From positions 930,001 to 994,000 of the forward strand of contig NKIZ01000001.1 of assembly GCA_002256425.1 (NCBI GenBank): a stretch of 64,000 bases of DNA, written 5' to 3'. How positions within the stretch are numbered: position 1 is the first letter of the stretch; the number at the start of each line of letters is the position of its first letter. This stretch comes from Alphaproteobacteria bacterium PA2 (lineage in GTDB: Bacteria > Pseudomonadota > Alphaproteobacteria > Caulobacterales > Caulobacteraceae). Below, piece by piece: positions 28,756 to 36,435 of the stretch. The position numbers and the translations under genes were made by a program. Below the pieces are notes generated by a model. That model ran no database searches. It had not been told where the DNA came from and saw only the letters and a program-made list of their open reading frames with translations.

Positions 28756-28915
28756 AAGGTAGTCCCTGCGCCCGTGGGGCCCCATATGCTTTCCGCGAGA
28801 TTTACTCTTCCTGTGGGGAAAAGCGAAACCCTGTGATGGCATTTTCCGCAACCGGCCGGGCTGCGTCTTCGACGTGGCGACGTGCCCGGAAGTTTGGTTG
28901 CAAGGCTTTCCCGAA

Positions 28916-30169
28916 ATGTCCCTCTCCCTGGCGTCCCCGCGCGCTGTCGAAAAGCTGGATCAAGCTGCCGTCGACGAGATCTGCGCGCGGCATGAACGCA
29001 TGTGCGCCGCCCGGCCCGGAGGCATTCGGGCCAACTTTGCGTGGAAGGACCTGTCGGACACCGACCTTCGCGGTCGCAACCTCACGGATGCTGATCTGAC
29101 GGGCGCAATTCTGAAGGGCTGCCTGCTGCAGGGCGCCCGGCTCGAGCACGCCATACTCTACGGGTGTGATCTGAATGGCGCCCATCTCAGCGGCGCTCTC
29201 CTGAAGCGGGCGGACCTGCGCTCGGCCAATCTCAGTCTGGCCAACCTGGCTGGGGCTGACCTTTTTGAAGCCGACCTCCGGCCAGGAGCTGTCCTGTCCG
29301 GAGAAGGGTCCAAGAGCCTGCGCCTCTATGATCCCAAAGCCGAGGAAGCCGGAACGAGGATCGCCGTATTCGCCGGCGCCAACCTGCAGGGCAGCCGTCT
29401 CTCAGGGGCGGTCAGTGTCGCCGCCGATTTCAGCAATGCGCTCATGCGCGAAGCCAAGCTGGTGAAAGCCAATTTCCAGCGCACCTCCATGGTTGGCGCA
29501 GACATGACAGGCGCTGATCTTTCCCATGTCGACTTCGAAGGCGCTGATCTCAGCGGGGCGGTGCTGTTTGGCGCCGAGACAAGATCCTGGAATGTCCGCA
29601 GCGCAAACCTGTCGGGCGCCCTGCAGAACTCCCAGCAGATTGATCCTGCCGCCCGGGACGCCTGGACCGCCATGATGACGGCCCATGCCCAGTGGTGCGA
29701 GACCGGTGGGAAACGGGGCAGGCCGGCCATTCTCAATCACGCCAATCTCAACGGCCTGGGCTCGATCTCCGATCAGAACCTGACGGCGGTGTCCGCCAAG
29801 GGCGCGGTGTTCTCCGGCCTCGACATGCGAGGGGCCCAACTGCAGGGCGCCAACCTTGAGGGCGCCGATCTTCGCGGCTGCAATCTGCAGAAGGCCGATC
29901 TGCGCGGCGCCAGGCTTGCGGGCGCGAAGCTCTCCGGCGCTGACCTGAGGCATGCCGCCCTCGGCCCCCTCTATCTCTCGGGAGGGCGGGTCATTGCCTG
30001 CGACCTGTCGGGCGCAAACCTGCGACATGCAGACCTGTCCTTCGCTGACCTGCGTCACGCCAAGCTCCTGGGCGCAGAATTGTCCAGGGCGGATTTTACG
30101 GGAGCAGACCTGACCAAGGCGGAACTGGCTGGCGCGGCCCGGCAAGGCGCCAAGGGGCTCAGGGTCTAG
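28916..30169 (+). CDS. Pentapeptide-repeat protein
   Basis: About 417 residues. Two blocks of tandem A(D/N)LxG-type pentapeptides (residues ~40-90 and ~265-405, e.g. ADLRGCNLQKADLRGARLAG) fold into a right-handed beta-helix. Between them lies a stretch with IDPAARDAWTAMMTAHAQWC that lacks the repeat and is shared by a pentapeptide family common in Caulobacterales. Function unknown; some members inhibit gyrase, but no such evidence exists here. A GTG at 28874 is an alternative start with 14 more residues; neither start has a strong SD. Confidence 0.82.
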   Translation: MSLSLASPRAVEKLDQAAVDEICARHERMCAARPGGIRANFAWKDLSDTDLRGRNLTDADLTGAILKGCLLQGARLEHAILYGCDLNGAHLSGALLKRADLRSANLSLANLAGADLFEADLRPGAVLSGEGSKSLRLYDPKAEEAGTRIAVFAGANLQGSRLSGAVSVAADFSNALMREAKLVKANFQRTSMVGADMTGADLSHVDFEGADLSGAVLFGAETRSWNVRSANLSGALQNSQQIDPAARDAWTAMMTAHAQWCETGGKRGRPAILNHANLNGLGSISDQNLTAVSAKGAVFSGLDMRGAQLQGANLEGADLRGCNLQKADLRGARLAGAKLSGADLRHAALGPLYLSGGRVIACDLSGANLRHADLSFADLRHAKLLGAELSRADFTGADLTKAELAGAARQGAKGLRV

Positions 30170-30187
30170 AAGCTCCTCCTGAACAAA

Positions 30188-30219
30188 AAAGGGCCGACGC
30201 TACGCAGCGCCGACCCTTT
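30188..30219 (-). terminator. Terminator of the small heat-shock gene
   Basis: Fourteen-base arms (30188-30201 and 30206-30219) pair with two G-U wobbles on the minus-strand transcript, followed by AAAAAA on the plus strand (U-run). Two of the arm positions would mismatch on the plus strand, so it belongs to the minus-strand gene whose stop is 47 bases upstream. Confidence 0.8.
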
Positions 30220-30265
30220 CAGAGACCGCCCAGAGGGGGAGGCTAGGCGGTCTTCAAATACGCCG

Positions 30266-30724
30266 TCAGGCGGCCTTTTCACCTTCAATCAAGGTGGCGG
30301 AGGCCGGGGTTGTAACGATGTCGATCCGGCGCGGCTTGAGCGCCTCGGGGAGTTCGCGCTTCAGATTTACCGACAGCAGGCCGTCGGCAAGCCCGGCGTC
30401 GGTCACCACAACGTAGTCCGCCAGCTGGAAGCGGCGCTCGAAGTCGCGCTCGGCCAGTCCGCGATGCAGGAAGCGCCTTTGCTCGTCATTGGCCGCCTTG
30501 CGACCCTGGACGGTGAGCAGGTTCTCCTTGACCTCGATGTTCAGTTCTTCGGGCTTGAAGCCGGCGACGGCCAGCTCAATCCGGTAAGCGTTCTCGTCGG
30601 TCCGCTCGATATTGTAGGGCGGGTAGCCGGAAGCTGAGTCCGCCGTGGCGGTTTCAAGTTGCTGTGCCAGGCGATCAAAGCCGACGACGGAGCGATAGAG
30701 TGGGGAAAAGTCGATCGTACGCAT
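30266..30724 (-). CDS. ibpA: Small heat-shock protein (Hsp20/IbpA family)
   Basis: 152 residues. The N-terminus MRTIDFSPLYRSVVGFDRL is the IbpA signature, and the alpha-crystallin domain spans ~35-130 with GFKPEELNIEV and the I-x-I/V-like tail before IVTTPAS. It is an ATP-independent holdase for aggregated proteins. The ATG at 30736, four codons upstream, lies directly against the SD AAGG, so 30724 (12 bases after it) is the real start. The 5' leader holds a ROSE-like thermometer and a sigma32 promoter; a terminator follows. It forms a single-gene unit. Confidence 0.93.
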   Translation of the reverse strand: MRTIDFSPLYRSVVGFDRLAQQLETATADSASGYPPYNIERTDENAYRIELAVAGFKPEELNIEVKENLLTVQGRKAANDEQRRFLHRGLAERDFERRFQLADYVVVTDAGLADGLLSVNLKRELPEALKPRRIDIVTTPASATLIEGEKAA

Positions 30725-30736
30725 CTTGGGTAACAT

Positions 30737-30823
30737 CCTTCTTTACCAAGCAAGGTTGAATGCGAAACGGTCGCGAGCCGAAGCCTCGCGGGGTCTCGGA
30801 AGGCCCGGAATTCCAGCGCCTTC
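30737..30823 (-). ncRNA. ROSE-like RNA thermometer in the ibpA leader
   Basis: Three consecutive hairpins on the minus-strand leader: GAAGG/CCTTC (30819-30823 with 30799-30803), CGCGAG/CTCGCG (30785-30790 with 30772-30777, perfect) and, nearest the start, CCTTGCTT pairing with AAGAAGG (30755-30737, one bulged G). The last buries the SD AAGG and has the UUGCU...AAGGAUGUU pattern that marks ROSE elements in alphaproteobacterial small heat-shock mRNAs, where heating frees the ribosome site. Identified by eye; no covariance model was run. Confidence 0.8.
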
Positions 30824-30830
30824 GGAGTAG

Positions 30831-30860
30831 AGATGGGCGAGGCGTCCACGGTTTCAAGGG
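30831..30860 (-). promoter_or_regulatory. Sigma32-type heat-shock promoter of ibpA
   Basis: On the minus strand CCCTTGAA (30853-30860) is followed after 14 bases by GCCCATCT (30831-30838), the same boxes and spacing as E. coli dnaK P1 (CCCTTGAT...CCCCATTT). The start would fall near 30824, giving a ~100-base leader that contains the thermometer. The boxes overlap the region upstream of the divergent methyltransferase gene. Confidence 0.8.
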
Positions 30861-30916
30861 CGCCGGGAGACCGATTTTTGACCCGGTCGCCGCATCGCGC
30901 TAGGCCAGATCCCACC

Positions 30917-31777
30917 ATGCGGAACGACCGGTCCATTTCCCGAAGGATGTTGCTCACTGCCGGGCTGGCTCTGGCGGCCTGCGCGCCGGGGCGGACATCC
31001 GTGCGACACCCCATGACCCTTACCCAGGCCATTTCCGGCAACTGGCGCACCGCCGCCGACCAGGCCCGCGATATCTGGCGTCACCCGCTGGAGAGCCTGC
31101 AGTTCTGGGATCTGAAGTCGGACGCCACTGTCGTGGAATTCTGGCCAGGAGCAGGCTGGTACACCGAGATCCTCGCGCCCTACCTTGCTGCAAACGGAGG
31201 CAAGCTCTATGCCGCCGACCTCCAGACCGACAATCCTGACGACCCGGCCGCCGGCCAGATCGTGAACGCCTATCTGCAGAAACTCAGGCGAAATCCTGAC
31301 CTTTATGGCGATGTGGAGATTACGACCTTTGGCGCCACCAGCGGTCCCGTGGCGCCGCCCGGCTCCGCTGACCTGGCCCTCTTCCTGCGCAATCTGCACA
31401 ACTGGATGGCGGCCGGAATCGCCGAAAAGGCTTTCCACGACGCCTTTGAAGCCCTGAAGCCTGGCGGGGTCCTGGGGGTTGAAGAACACCGGGCCGTTCC
31501 TGGATCGACCCCGGACATTCTGGCGTCGGACGGCTATGTCCTGCAGTCCCTTGTGGTGCAGATGGGGCAGGAGGCGGGTTTCCTGTTTGAGACCGCCAGC
31601 GAGATCAACGCCAATCCCCTCGACACCAAGGATCATCCTTTCGGCGTCTGGACCCTGCCGCCTGTCCGAAGGACCTCCTTGCGGGGTCAGCCTGCCGATC
31701 CGACCTTCGACCGGGCCAGGTATGATGCGATTGGCGAGAGCGACCGCATGACATTGCGCTTCCGCAAGCCCGGGTGA
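30917..31777 (+). CDS. Exported class I SAM-dependent methyltransferase-like lipoprotein
   Basis: 286 residues. SRRMLLTAGLALAAC combines a twin-arginine motif with a lipobox (LAAC), implying an exported lipid-anchored protein. The body contains a Rossmann-type SAM motif (VVEFWPGAGWYTEILAPYL) and the post-motif region LYAADL, as in COG4798 predicted methyltransferases. A secreted methyltransferase lacks an obvious SAM source in the periplasm, so the true reaction is uncertain. ATG at 30917 is chosen over an upstream one whose 28-residue extension overlaps the ibpA promoter. Confidence 0.75.
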   Translation: MRNDRSISRRMLLTAGLALAACAPGRTSVRHPMTLTQAISGNWRTAADQARDIWRHPLESLQFWDLKSDATVVEFWPGAGWYTEILAPYLAANGGKLYAADLQTDNPDDPAAGQIVNAYLQKLRRNPDLYGDVEITTFGATSGPVAPPGSADLALFLRNLHNWMAAGIAEKAFHDAFEALKPGGVLGVEEHRAVPGSTPDILASDGYVLQSLVVQMGQEAGFLFETASEINANPLDTKDHPFGVWTLPPVRRTSLRGQPADPTFDRARYDAIGESDRMTLRFRKPG

Positions 31778-31844
31778 CCCAGGGGCGGCGTTTACAAGCG
31801 CGGCAGGTCAGGCGACATTGGCCCAGCACGAGCGGCGGGGACCC

Positions 31845-32153
31845 ATGGCGAGCCTGGAAGAATTGACGGCCAAGATTGCAGGGGTCCTGGGACCAGACTC
31901 GGGCCTTGGCAAGTCCTTCAAGATCGACCTGAAGGGCGAAGGCTTCATCCACATCAGCGAGACCGGCGTCACCAATGACGACCTGCCAGCCGATCTGACC
32001 GTCAAGGTCAGCCGAAGGGATCTGGAGGCCATGGGCAAGGGCCAGCTCAATCCCATGACTGCCGTCATAACCGGACGCCTCCAGGTGTCGGACATGTCCC
32101 TGGCCATGTCGCTTCAGCCTCAGATGCAGGCCCTCTTCGCCAAACTGGCATAG
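31845..32153 (+). CDS. SCP-2 sterol carrier family protein
   Basis: 102 residues of one SCP2 domain (FKIDLKGEGFIHISETG, then KVSRRDLEAMGKGQLNPMTA, ending LQVSDMSLAMSLQPQM). These bind fatty acyl or other hydrophobic ligands, often beside acyl-CoA enzymes. GGGGA before the ATG supports this start. It ends ten bases before the lysophospholipase-like gene, so the two may be one transcript; a lipid-related role is plausible. Confidence 0.88.
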   Translation: MASLEELTAKIAGVLGPDSGLGKSFKIDLKGEGFIHISETGVTNDDLPADLTVKVSRRDLEAMGKGQLNPMTAVITGRLQVSDMSLAMSLQPQMQALFAKLA

Positions 32154-32163
32154 GAATTCGAAC

Positions 32164-33291
32164 ATGTTGCTCGCTCCCCTGGTCTCCATCCCCCAATCGC
32201 CAATCCCCCCAGGCGGCGGCGCTGAATGGGTTTCCGGCAATGGTGGCGCCCAGCTTCGGGCGGCCCTCTTCACCCCGAAGGGCAAGGCCCGAGGTTCGGT
32301 GGTGCTGTCCACCGGGCGGACCGAGGCGATTGAAAAGTATTTCGAGGTCATCACCGACCTGCTGAACCGCGGGTTTGTTGTCCTGTGCCAGGAGTGGCGG
32401 GGCCAGGGCCTGTCCCATCGTGACCTTCCCGACCGGCTCAAGGGTCACGCCAAGGGCGTACAGCCCTATGTGGATGACTATGCAGCCATTCTGGCGGCAT
32501 TCGAGGCCCGTTTGCCCAAGCCCTGGCTGGCCATCGGCCATTCCATGGGCGGCTGCCTGACCCTGATGGCCCTGGCCAGGGGGCAGTCGCCCAGGTTCGC
32601 CGGCGCCGTATTGTGCGCGCCCATGCTGGGGGTTCGCGCTCCGCCCATGGCGCGGCTCCTGGTCGCGGTAAACATGCTGCTGGGCAAGGGATCCGAATAT
32701 GCCCGCCAGCCAGTGGGCAATCCCTATGAGGAAGCCTTCGAAGGCAATGTCCTGACCCATGATCCCGTCCGGTTCGCCCGGGGGCGGGCCTTGATCGCCG
32801 CCAATAACGACCTGGCGCTTTCGGCGCCCACCTGGGGGTGGATGGATTTCGCCCTCACTGCGACCCGTTATCTGGGCGTGAAATCCAATCTGCAGGGGGT
32901 GAAGATCCCGGTGGTGATCGTTTCGGCGGCGGACGACAAGCTGGTGACCGACACCGCCCAGCGTCAGGCCGCGGCGGATCTGCCCGATGGCAAGTTCGTC
33001 AGCGTCGCAGGCGCCGAGCATGAAATCCTCATGGAGACCGATGACCTGCGCGACCAGTTCTGGAGGGCGTTTGATGCGCTCGCGGACCTGGTGGCGCCAA
33101 AGCCCGCGGTGGCGGCTCCGAAGGCGGAAGCCAGGCCTGCTGCGGTCAAGTCGCCTGCAAAGCCGAAGTCTGTCGCAAAGGCGGCTCCCAAGCCCAAGGC
33201 TGAAGCAGCTCCAACGTCAAAGGCCAAGGCGGCTCCCAAGGCTGCGGTCAAGAAGCCCGCAGCCAAGGCGGCGCCGAAGAAAAAGGCCTAG
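32164..33291 (+). CDS. Lysophospholipase-like alpha/beta hydrolase with basic Ala/Lys/Pro tail
   Basis: 375 residues. Residues 1-305 are an alpha/beta hydrolase of the PldB/monoacylglycerol-lipase type: GHSMGG puts the catalytic Ser at 127, and ADDKLVT and GAEHEI hold the likely Asp and His. The last ~65 residues (from about 310) are low-complexity, Lys/Ala/Pro-rich and histone H1-like, ending in PKKKA. Such tails bind nucleic acid or anionic membranes. It follows the SCP-2 gene by ten bases, and its stop interlocks with hisN in CTAG. Confidence 0.85.
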   Translation: MLLAPLVSIPQSPIPPGGGAEWVSGNGGAQLRAALFTPKGKARGSVVLSTGRTEAIEKYFEVITDLLNRGFVVLCQEWRGQGLSHRDLPDRLKGHAKGVQPYVDDYAAILAAFEARLPKPWLAIGHSMGGCLTLMALARGQSPRFAGAVLCAPMLGVRAPPMARLLVAVNMLLGKGSEYARQPVGNPYEEAFEGNVLTHDPVRFARGRALIAANNDLALSAPTWGWMDFALTATRYLGVKSNLQGVKIPVVIVSAADDKLVTDTAQRQAAADLPDGKFVSVAGAEHEILMETDDLRDQFWRAFDALADLVAPKPAVAAPKAEARPAAVKSPAKPKSVAKAAPKPKAEAAPTSKAKAAPKAAVKKPAAKAAPKKKA

Positions 33292-34097
33292 TGGGCGGCA
33301 GGCCCGACCAGGGCCAGGGCGGCTTCCAGGCAGCGGCGGTCGCCGGCTATGGCGACCTGGCCGCCGTACTGGCCAACCGGCGCGCCCCGCCAGTCCGTCA
33401 CCATGCCGCCAGCGCCCTCCATCAAGGGGATGGCGCTTTCAATATCCCATGACTTGAGGCCGGCTTCGAGGACAAGGTCCAGGGTCCCGGCCGCCACCAT
33501 GGCGTAGGCATAGGCGTCGCAGCCGAACCTCGCCAGTCGAGCGGCCGCGCGCACCTGCTTCCAGACCTCCAGTTCCGGCGGCTTGAAGCATCCGTCCGGG
33601 TCGGTGGTGGCGATGACGGCTGACTTCAGCCCATCGCAGGCCCGGACCTTGAGGGGCCGGACGCCATCTCTGGACACCATGCGGGAACCGCCAGCATGGC
33701 CGATATAGATCTCGCCGATATAGGGCTGGCCAATGGAGCCAAGGACGGGTTTTCCCTCGTGCCGCAGACCGATCAGGGTGGTCCAGACCGGCAGGCCGGC
33801 GATGAAGGCCCGGGTGCCGTCAATGGGATCGAGGACCCAGACGAACTCGGCGTCCGGCCTGTCCTCGCCATACTCCTCGCCAATGACTCCATGCTCGGGA
33901 AAGCGCTGGGAGATCACCTTGCGGATGGCGGCTTCGGCGCCCTTGTCGGCGACCGTCACCGGATCAAACCATCCTGCATGCCCCTTGTCCTCCAGGCCGT
34001 GATCGGCGCGGAACAGGGGAGCAATGACCTCTGCCGAAGCGGCGTTCAGGTCGAGTAGCAGGTCATCAAGGACCGCGAGGCGCTGGGGCGTGAGCAT
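33288..34097 (-). CDS. hisN: Histidinol-phosphatase, inositol-monophosphatase type
   Basis: 269 residues. The metal-binding motifs are GEEYGEDRPD, DPIDGTRAFIAGLPVW (D-P-I-D-G-T) and WDIESAIPLMEGAGG. Members of this alphaproteobacterial branch dephosphorylate histidinol-phosphate in histidine synthesis, although substrate specificity in the superfamily is broad. No other his gene is nearby. It is convergent with the hydrolase gene, interlocking in CTAG. Confidence 0.87.
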   Translation of the reverse strand: MLTPQRLAVLDDLLLDLNAASAEVIAPLFRADHGLEDKGHAGWFDPVTVADKGAEAAIRKVISQRFPEHGVIGEEYGEDRPDAEFVWVLDPIDGTRAFIAGLPVWTTLIGLRHEGKPVLGSIGQPYIGEIYIGHAGGSRMVSRDGVRPLKVRACDGLKSAVIATTDPDGCFKPPELEVWKQVRAAARLARFGCDAYAYAMVAAGTLDLVLEAGLKSWDIESAIPLMEGAGGMVTDWRGAPVGQYGGQVAIAGDRRCLEAALALVGPAAH

Positions 34098-34133
34098 GTC
34101 CTGCTCTACCGCGTCGCGCCCCGGAAGTGAAAC

Positions 34134-34154
34134 CCCCCGCCGTTACAGCGGGGG
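34134..34154 (-). terminator. Hairpin after the XRE regulator gene
   Basis: Perfect arms CCCCCGC (34134-34140) and GCGGGGG (34148-34154) with a 7-base loop, ten bases past the regulator stop. Only a short U-run (GGTTT) follows on the minus strand, so termination is likely but weak. Confidence 0.55.
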
Positions 34155-34164
34155 CTCCGACGGT

Positions 34165-34557
34165 CTAGGCGGCTTCCTGGTCGCCGTTCAGGGACTTGGC
34201 CAGATCCAGCAGCCGGCGGCGGGGACGCTCGCCCAGCTGGTAGTAGGCGCGGATCAGATCCAGGGTTTCCTTGCGGGCGAACATTTCGCCATTGCCTTCG
34301 GTCTCGCCGTTGTTCTCGCGGTTGGCGGCTTCTGACAGACCGTCATAGAAATAGCCGACCGGAACCTCGAGGGCTTCGGAGAGCTGCCACAGCCGCGCTG
34401 CGGAAATGCGGTTGGCGCCGCACTCATACTTCTGGATCTGCTGGAAGCGGACGCCGCAGGCGCAGGCCAGTTGTTGCTGGGTCAGGCCCAGGAGTCGACG
34501 ACGACGACGCAGGCGCTTGCCCAGGTGGAGATCGATATTGCTGCCGGTGGAGTCCAT
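34165..34557 (-). CDS. XRE-family transcriptional regulator (PraR/SinR-like)
   Basis: 130 residues. The N-terminal HTH (residues ~12-66, GKRLRRRRRLLGLTQQQLAC and VRFQQIQKYECGANRISAAR) matches the XRE proteins related to rhizobial PraR. The C-terminal part (residues ~80-130) is a conserved helical extension ending AKSLNGDQEAA. It starts 30 bases downstream of a perfect palindrome GTCTCA-AAG-TGAGAC, a likely autoregulatory operator. Regulated genes unknown. Confidence 0.88.
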   Translation of the reverse strand: MDSTGSNIDLHLGKRLRRRRRLLGLTQQQLACACGVRFQQIQKYECGANRISAARLWQLSEALEVPVGYFYDGLSEAANRENNGETEGNGEMFARKETLDLIRAYYQLGERPRRRLLDLAKSLNGDQEAA

Positions 34558-34587
34558 GACGGCCCCTCTGTCTTGGTTGCACCGCCT

Positions 34588-34602
34588 GTCTCAAAGTGAG
34601 AC
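34588..34602. promoter_or_regulatory. Palindromic operator upstream of the XRE regulator
   Basis: GTCTCAAAGTGAGAC, 6-bp perfect arms around AAG, 31 bases before the regulator ATG and 86 before the divergent acyltransferase gene. It fits a dimeric HTH protein binding site, most simply for autoregulation. Confidence 0.5.
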
Positions 34603-34687
34603 GGGCTGCCCTCAAATTGGCAAGTCGCGCGCCAAGCGAGCCCGGTTCGCGTTGCGCGACAGGCCCCTGGCCGGTTAGGACTGCGTT

Positions 34688-35605
34688 ATGACCACGGCCA
34701 AACCATCACTGGCGCAGGACCTTGTCTGGCGGCTCGAGGCCCTGGCCTATGACGCGGTCACAGGCCTTGCGCGCCTGTTTCCGATTGATGGGGTCTCTGA
34801 CTTCGGAGCTTGGCTTTTCAAGGGGTTAGGTCCGCTGACCAGCACTCACCGGGTGGTGATGGCCAACCTGCGGATCGCCTTTCCGGACGCCCCTGACGCA
34901 GAGATCCACCGCCTGGCCATGGAGAGCTGGGCCGAGACCGGTCGGGTGGCGCTGGAGTTCCCCATCCTCGACAAGATCATCGCCGATCCCACACGGGTGG
35001 AAGTGGTCAATGGGGAAAGGCTGGCCGAAATCGCCCGGGAAGGGCAGGCGGTCGTATTCATTTCCGGACACTTTTCCTCGATGGAGGTCATGCCGGCTGC
35101 CATCGTTCAGGCCGGCATCACCTGCCACATCACCTATCGCGCGATGAACAATCCCCATGTGGACGCCAGCTTCCGCCGCAGCCGCTTCCGGTATGGCGTG
35201 CGCCTGTTTGCGCCCAAGGGCGGCGAAAGCGCCCGGGAATTGATCAGGGCCCTGGGTCGGGGCGAGTGCGCGGCCCTGATGAATGACCAGAAGTTCAATG
35301 GCGGGGTCGCCGCACCACTGTTCGGCGTGACCTGCTATACGGCGCCGGGCCCCAGCAGCTTCGCCCTGCGTTACAATATCCCGCTGCAACCCATGTCGGT
35401 CCAGCGCACGCACAAGGCCAGGTTCAAGGTCGTGGTCCACGACGCCATCCACCTGCAGAATACCGGCGACCGCAATGCCGACATCGCCGCCGGGGTGGGC
35501 AAGGTGAACGCCTTTATCGAGGATCGGGTAAGGGCGCGGCCGGCCGAATGGTTCTGGGTCCACAAGCGCTGGCCCAACGAACACTACAGGAAGCCCAGGG
35601 GCTAG
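34688..35605 (+). CDS. Lipid A acyltransferase, LpxL/HtrB family
   Basis: 305 residues. The catalytic H-x4-E motif appears as GHFSSME near residue 125, and ALMNDQKFNGGVAAPLFG plus the C-terminal WFWVHKRWPNEHYRKP are typical. The family transfers secondary acyl chains to lipid A at the inner membrane. The exact acyl chain and acceptor cannot be told. The gene is divergent from the XRE gene and interlocks by CTAG with the M23 peptidase gene. Confidence 0.9.
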   Translation: MTTAKPSLAQDLVWRLEALAYDAVTGLARLFPIDGVSDFGAWLFKGLGPLTSTHRVVMANLRIAFPDAPDAEIHRLAMESWAETGRVALEFPILDKIIADPTRVEVVNGERLAEIAREGQAVVFISGHFSSMEVMPAAIVQAGITCHITYRAMNNPHVDASFRRSRFRYGVRLFAPKGGESARELIRALGRGECAALMNDQKFNGGVAAPLFGVTCYTAPGPSSFALRYNIPLQPMSVQRTHKARFKVVVHDAIHLQNTGDRNADIAAGVGKVNAFIEDRVRARPAEWFWVHKRWPNEHYRKPRG

Positions 35606-36435
35606 GCGGCCTTCACGCCCACCATAAGCATGGGGTCGAGATTTCGACCATGCCACTTCATGCGCCAGCAGAGATGGGGCCCGGTCGCCCGGCCTTCCTT
35701 GCCAACGGCGCCGATCACCTGGCCCTGGGTCACGACGTCGCCCTTCTTCACCAGCACCTTCGACTGATGCAGGTAGGCCGTGATCAGGCCCTGTCCGTGG
35801 TCCAGCAGGGTCAGGCCGCCTTCGAAGTGCAGCCCGGTTTCAGCAAAGGCCACCAGGGCGCCTGCGGGGGCATGGATGGGCGTTCCCGCTGGCGCAGCCA
35901 TGTCGTCGCCATAGTGCGGCCGCTTGGGCACGCCGTTCAGAACGCGCTGGCCGCCAAATCGTCCCGACAGGCGGAATTTCTTCAAGGGGAGAATGAAGCC
36001 TGTTCGGAAATCCTGACGGTCTGCCCGGCTGGAAAAGCCAATGGACTTGCGCGCCGTTTCAGCTGCTATCCGGGCAAGCAGGGCCTCACCCTGGGGATTG
36101 ACCTGGTCTTCAGCCAGGCCGCTGATCTTCTGGATGTCGAATACGCCCGGCGCGATGTGCGACACATGTTCGGCGGCGCCTTCGGGCGCTACGGCGCGTA
36201 TTGTGGCTTTCGGTTCAGCGTCACGGTCAAAGCCGACAATGAACAGCCCCTCCGCCGACGCCTGGCCTTCATAGACCCCATCCACAAAAATCCTCGCCCG
36301 GGGCCGTGTACGGCCGATCAGGGCGCCGCCCTGCTGCGAGCGGCCGGTGAGCTCCAGGGGAATATCCGCACGCGCCGGCCCCGCAAGGCCCAGGGCGCCA
36401 AGGCCGACAAGGGCCTGCCTGCGGGTGGAGGTCAG
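35602..36435 (-). CDS. M23-family peptidoglycan peptidase, probable CTG start
   Basis: 277 residues from the CTG at 36433-36435. The peptidase domain is C-terminal: PHYGDDMAAPAGTPIHAPA (H-x3-D), and GLITAYLHQS and GPHLCWRM (H-x-H-like) hold the zinc ligands. In frame, no ATG, GTG or TTG occurs upstream of GTG 36285, which would delete the signal peptide. From CTG the protein begins with a Tat-like peptide, MTSTRRQALVGLGALGL, ending AGPARA. An AGGAG lies 9 bases before the CTG, which overlaps the DUF2093 stop (CTGA). Confidence 0.8.
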   Translation of the reverse strand: MTSTRRQALVGLGALGLAGPARADIPLELTGRSQQGGALIGRTRPRARIFVDGVYEGQASAEGLFIVGFDRDAEPKATIRAVAPEGAAEHVSHIAPGVFDIQKISGLAEDQVNPQGEALLARIAAETARKSIGFSSRADRQDFRTGFILPLKKFRLSGRFGGQRVLNGVPKRPHYGDDMAAPAGTPIHAPAGALVAFAETGLHFEGGLTLLDHGQGLITAYLHQSKVLVKKGDVVTQGQVIGAVGKEGRATGPHLCWRMKWHGRNLDPMLMVGVKAA

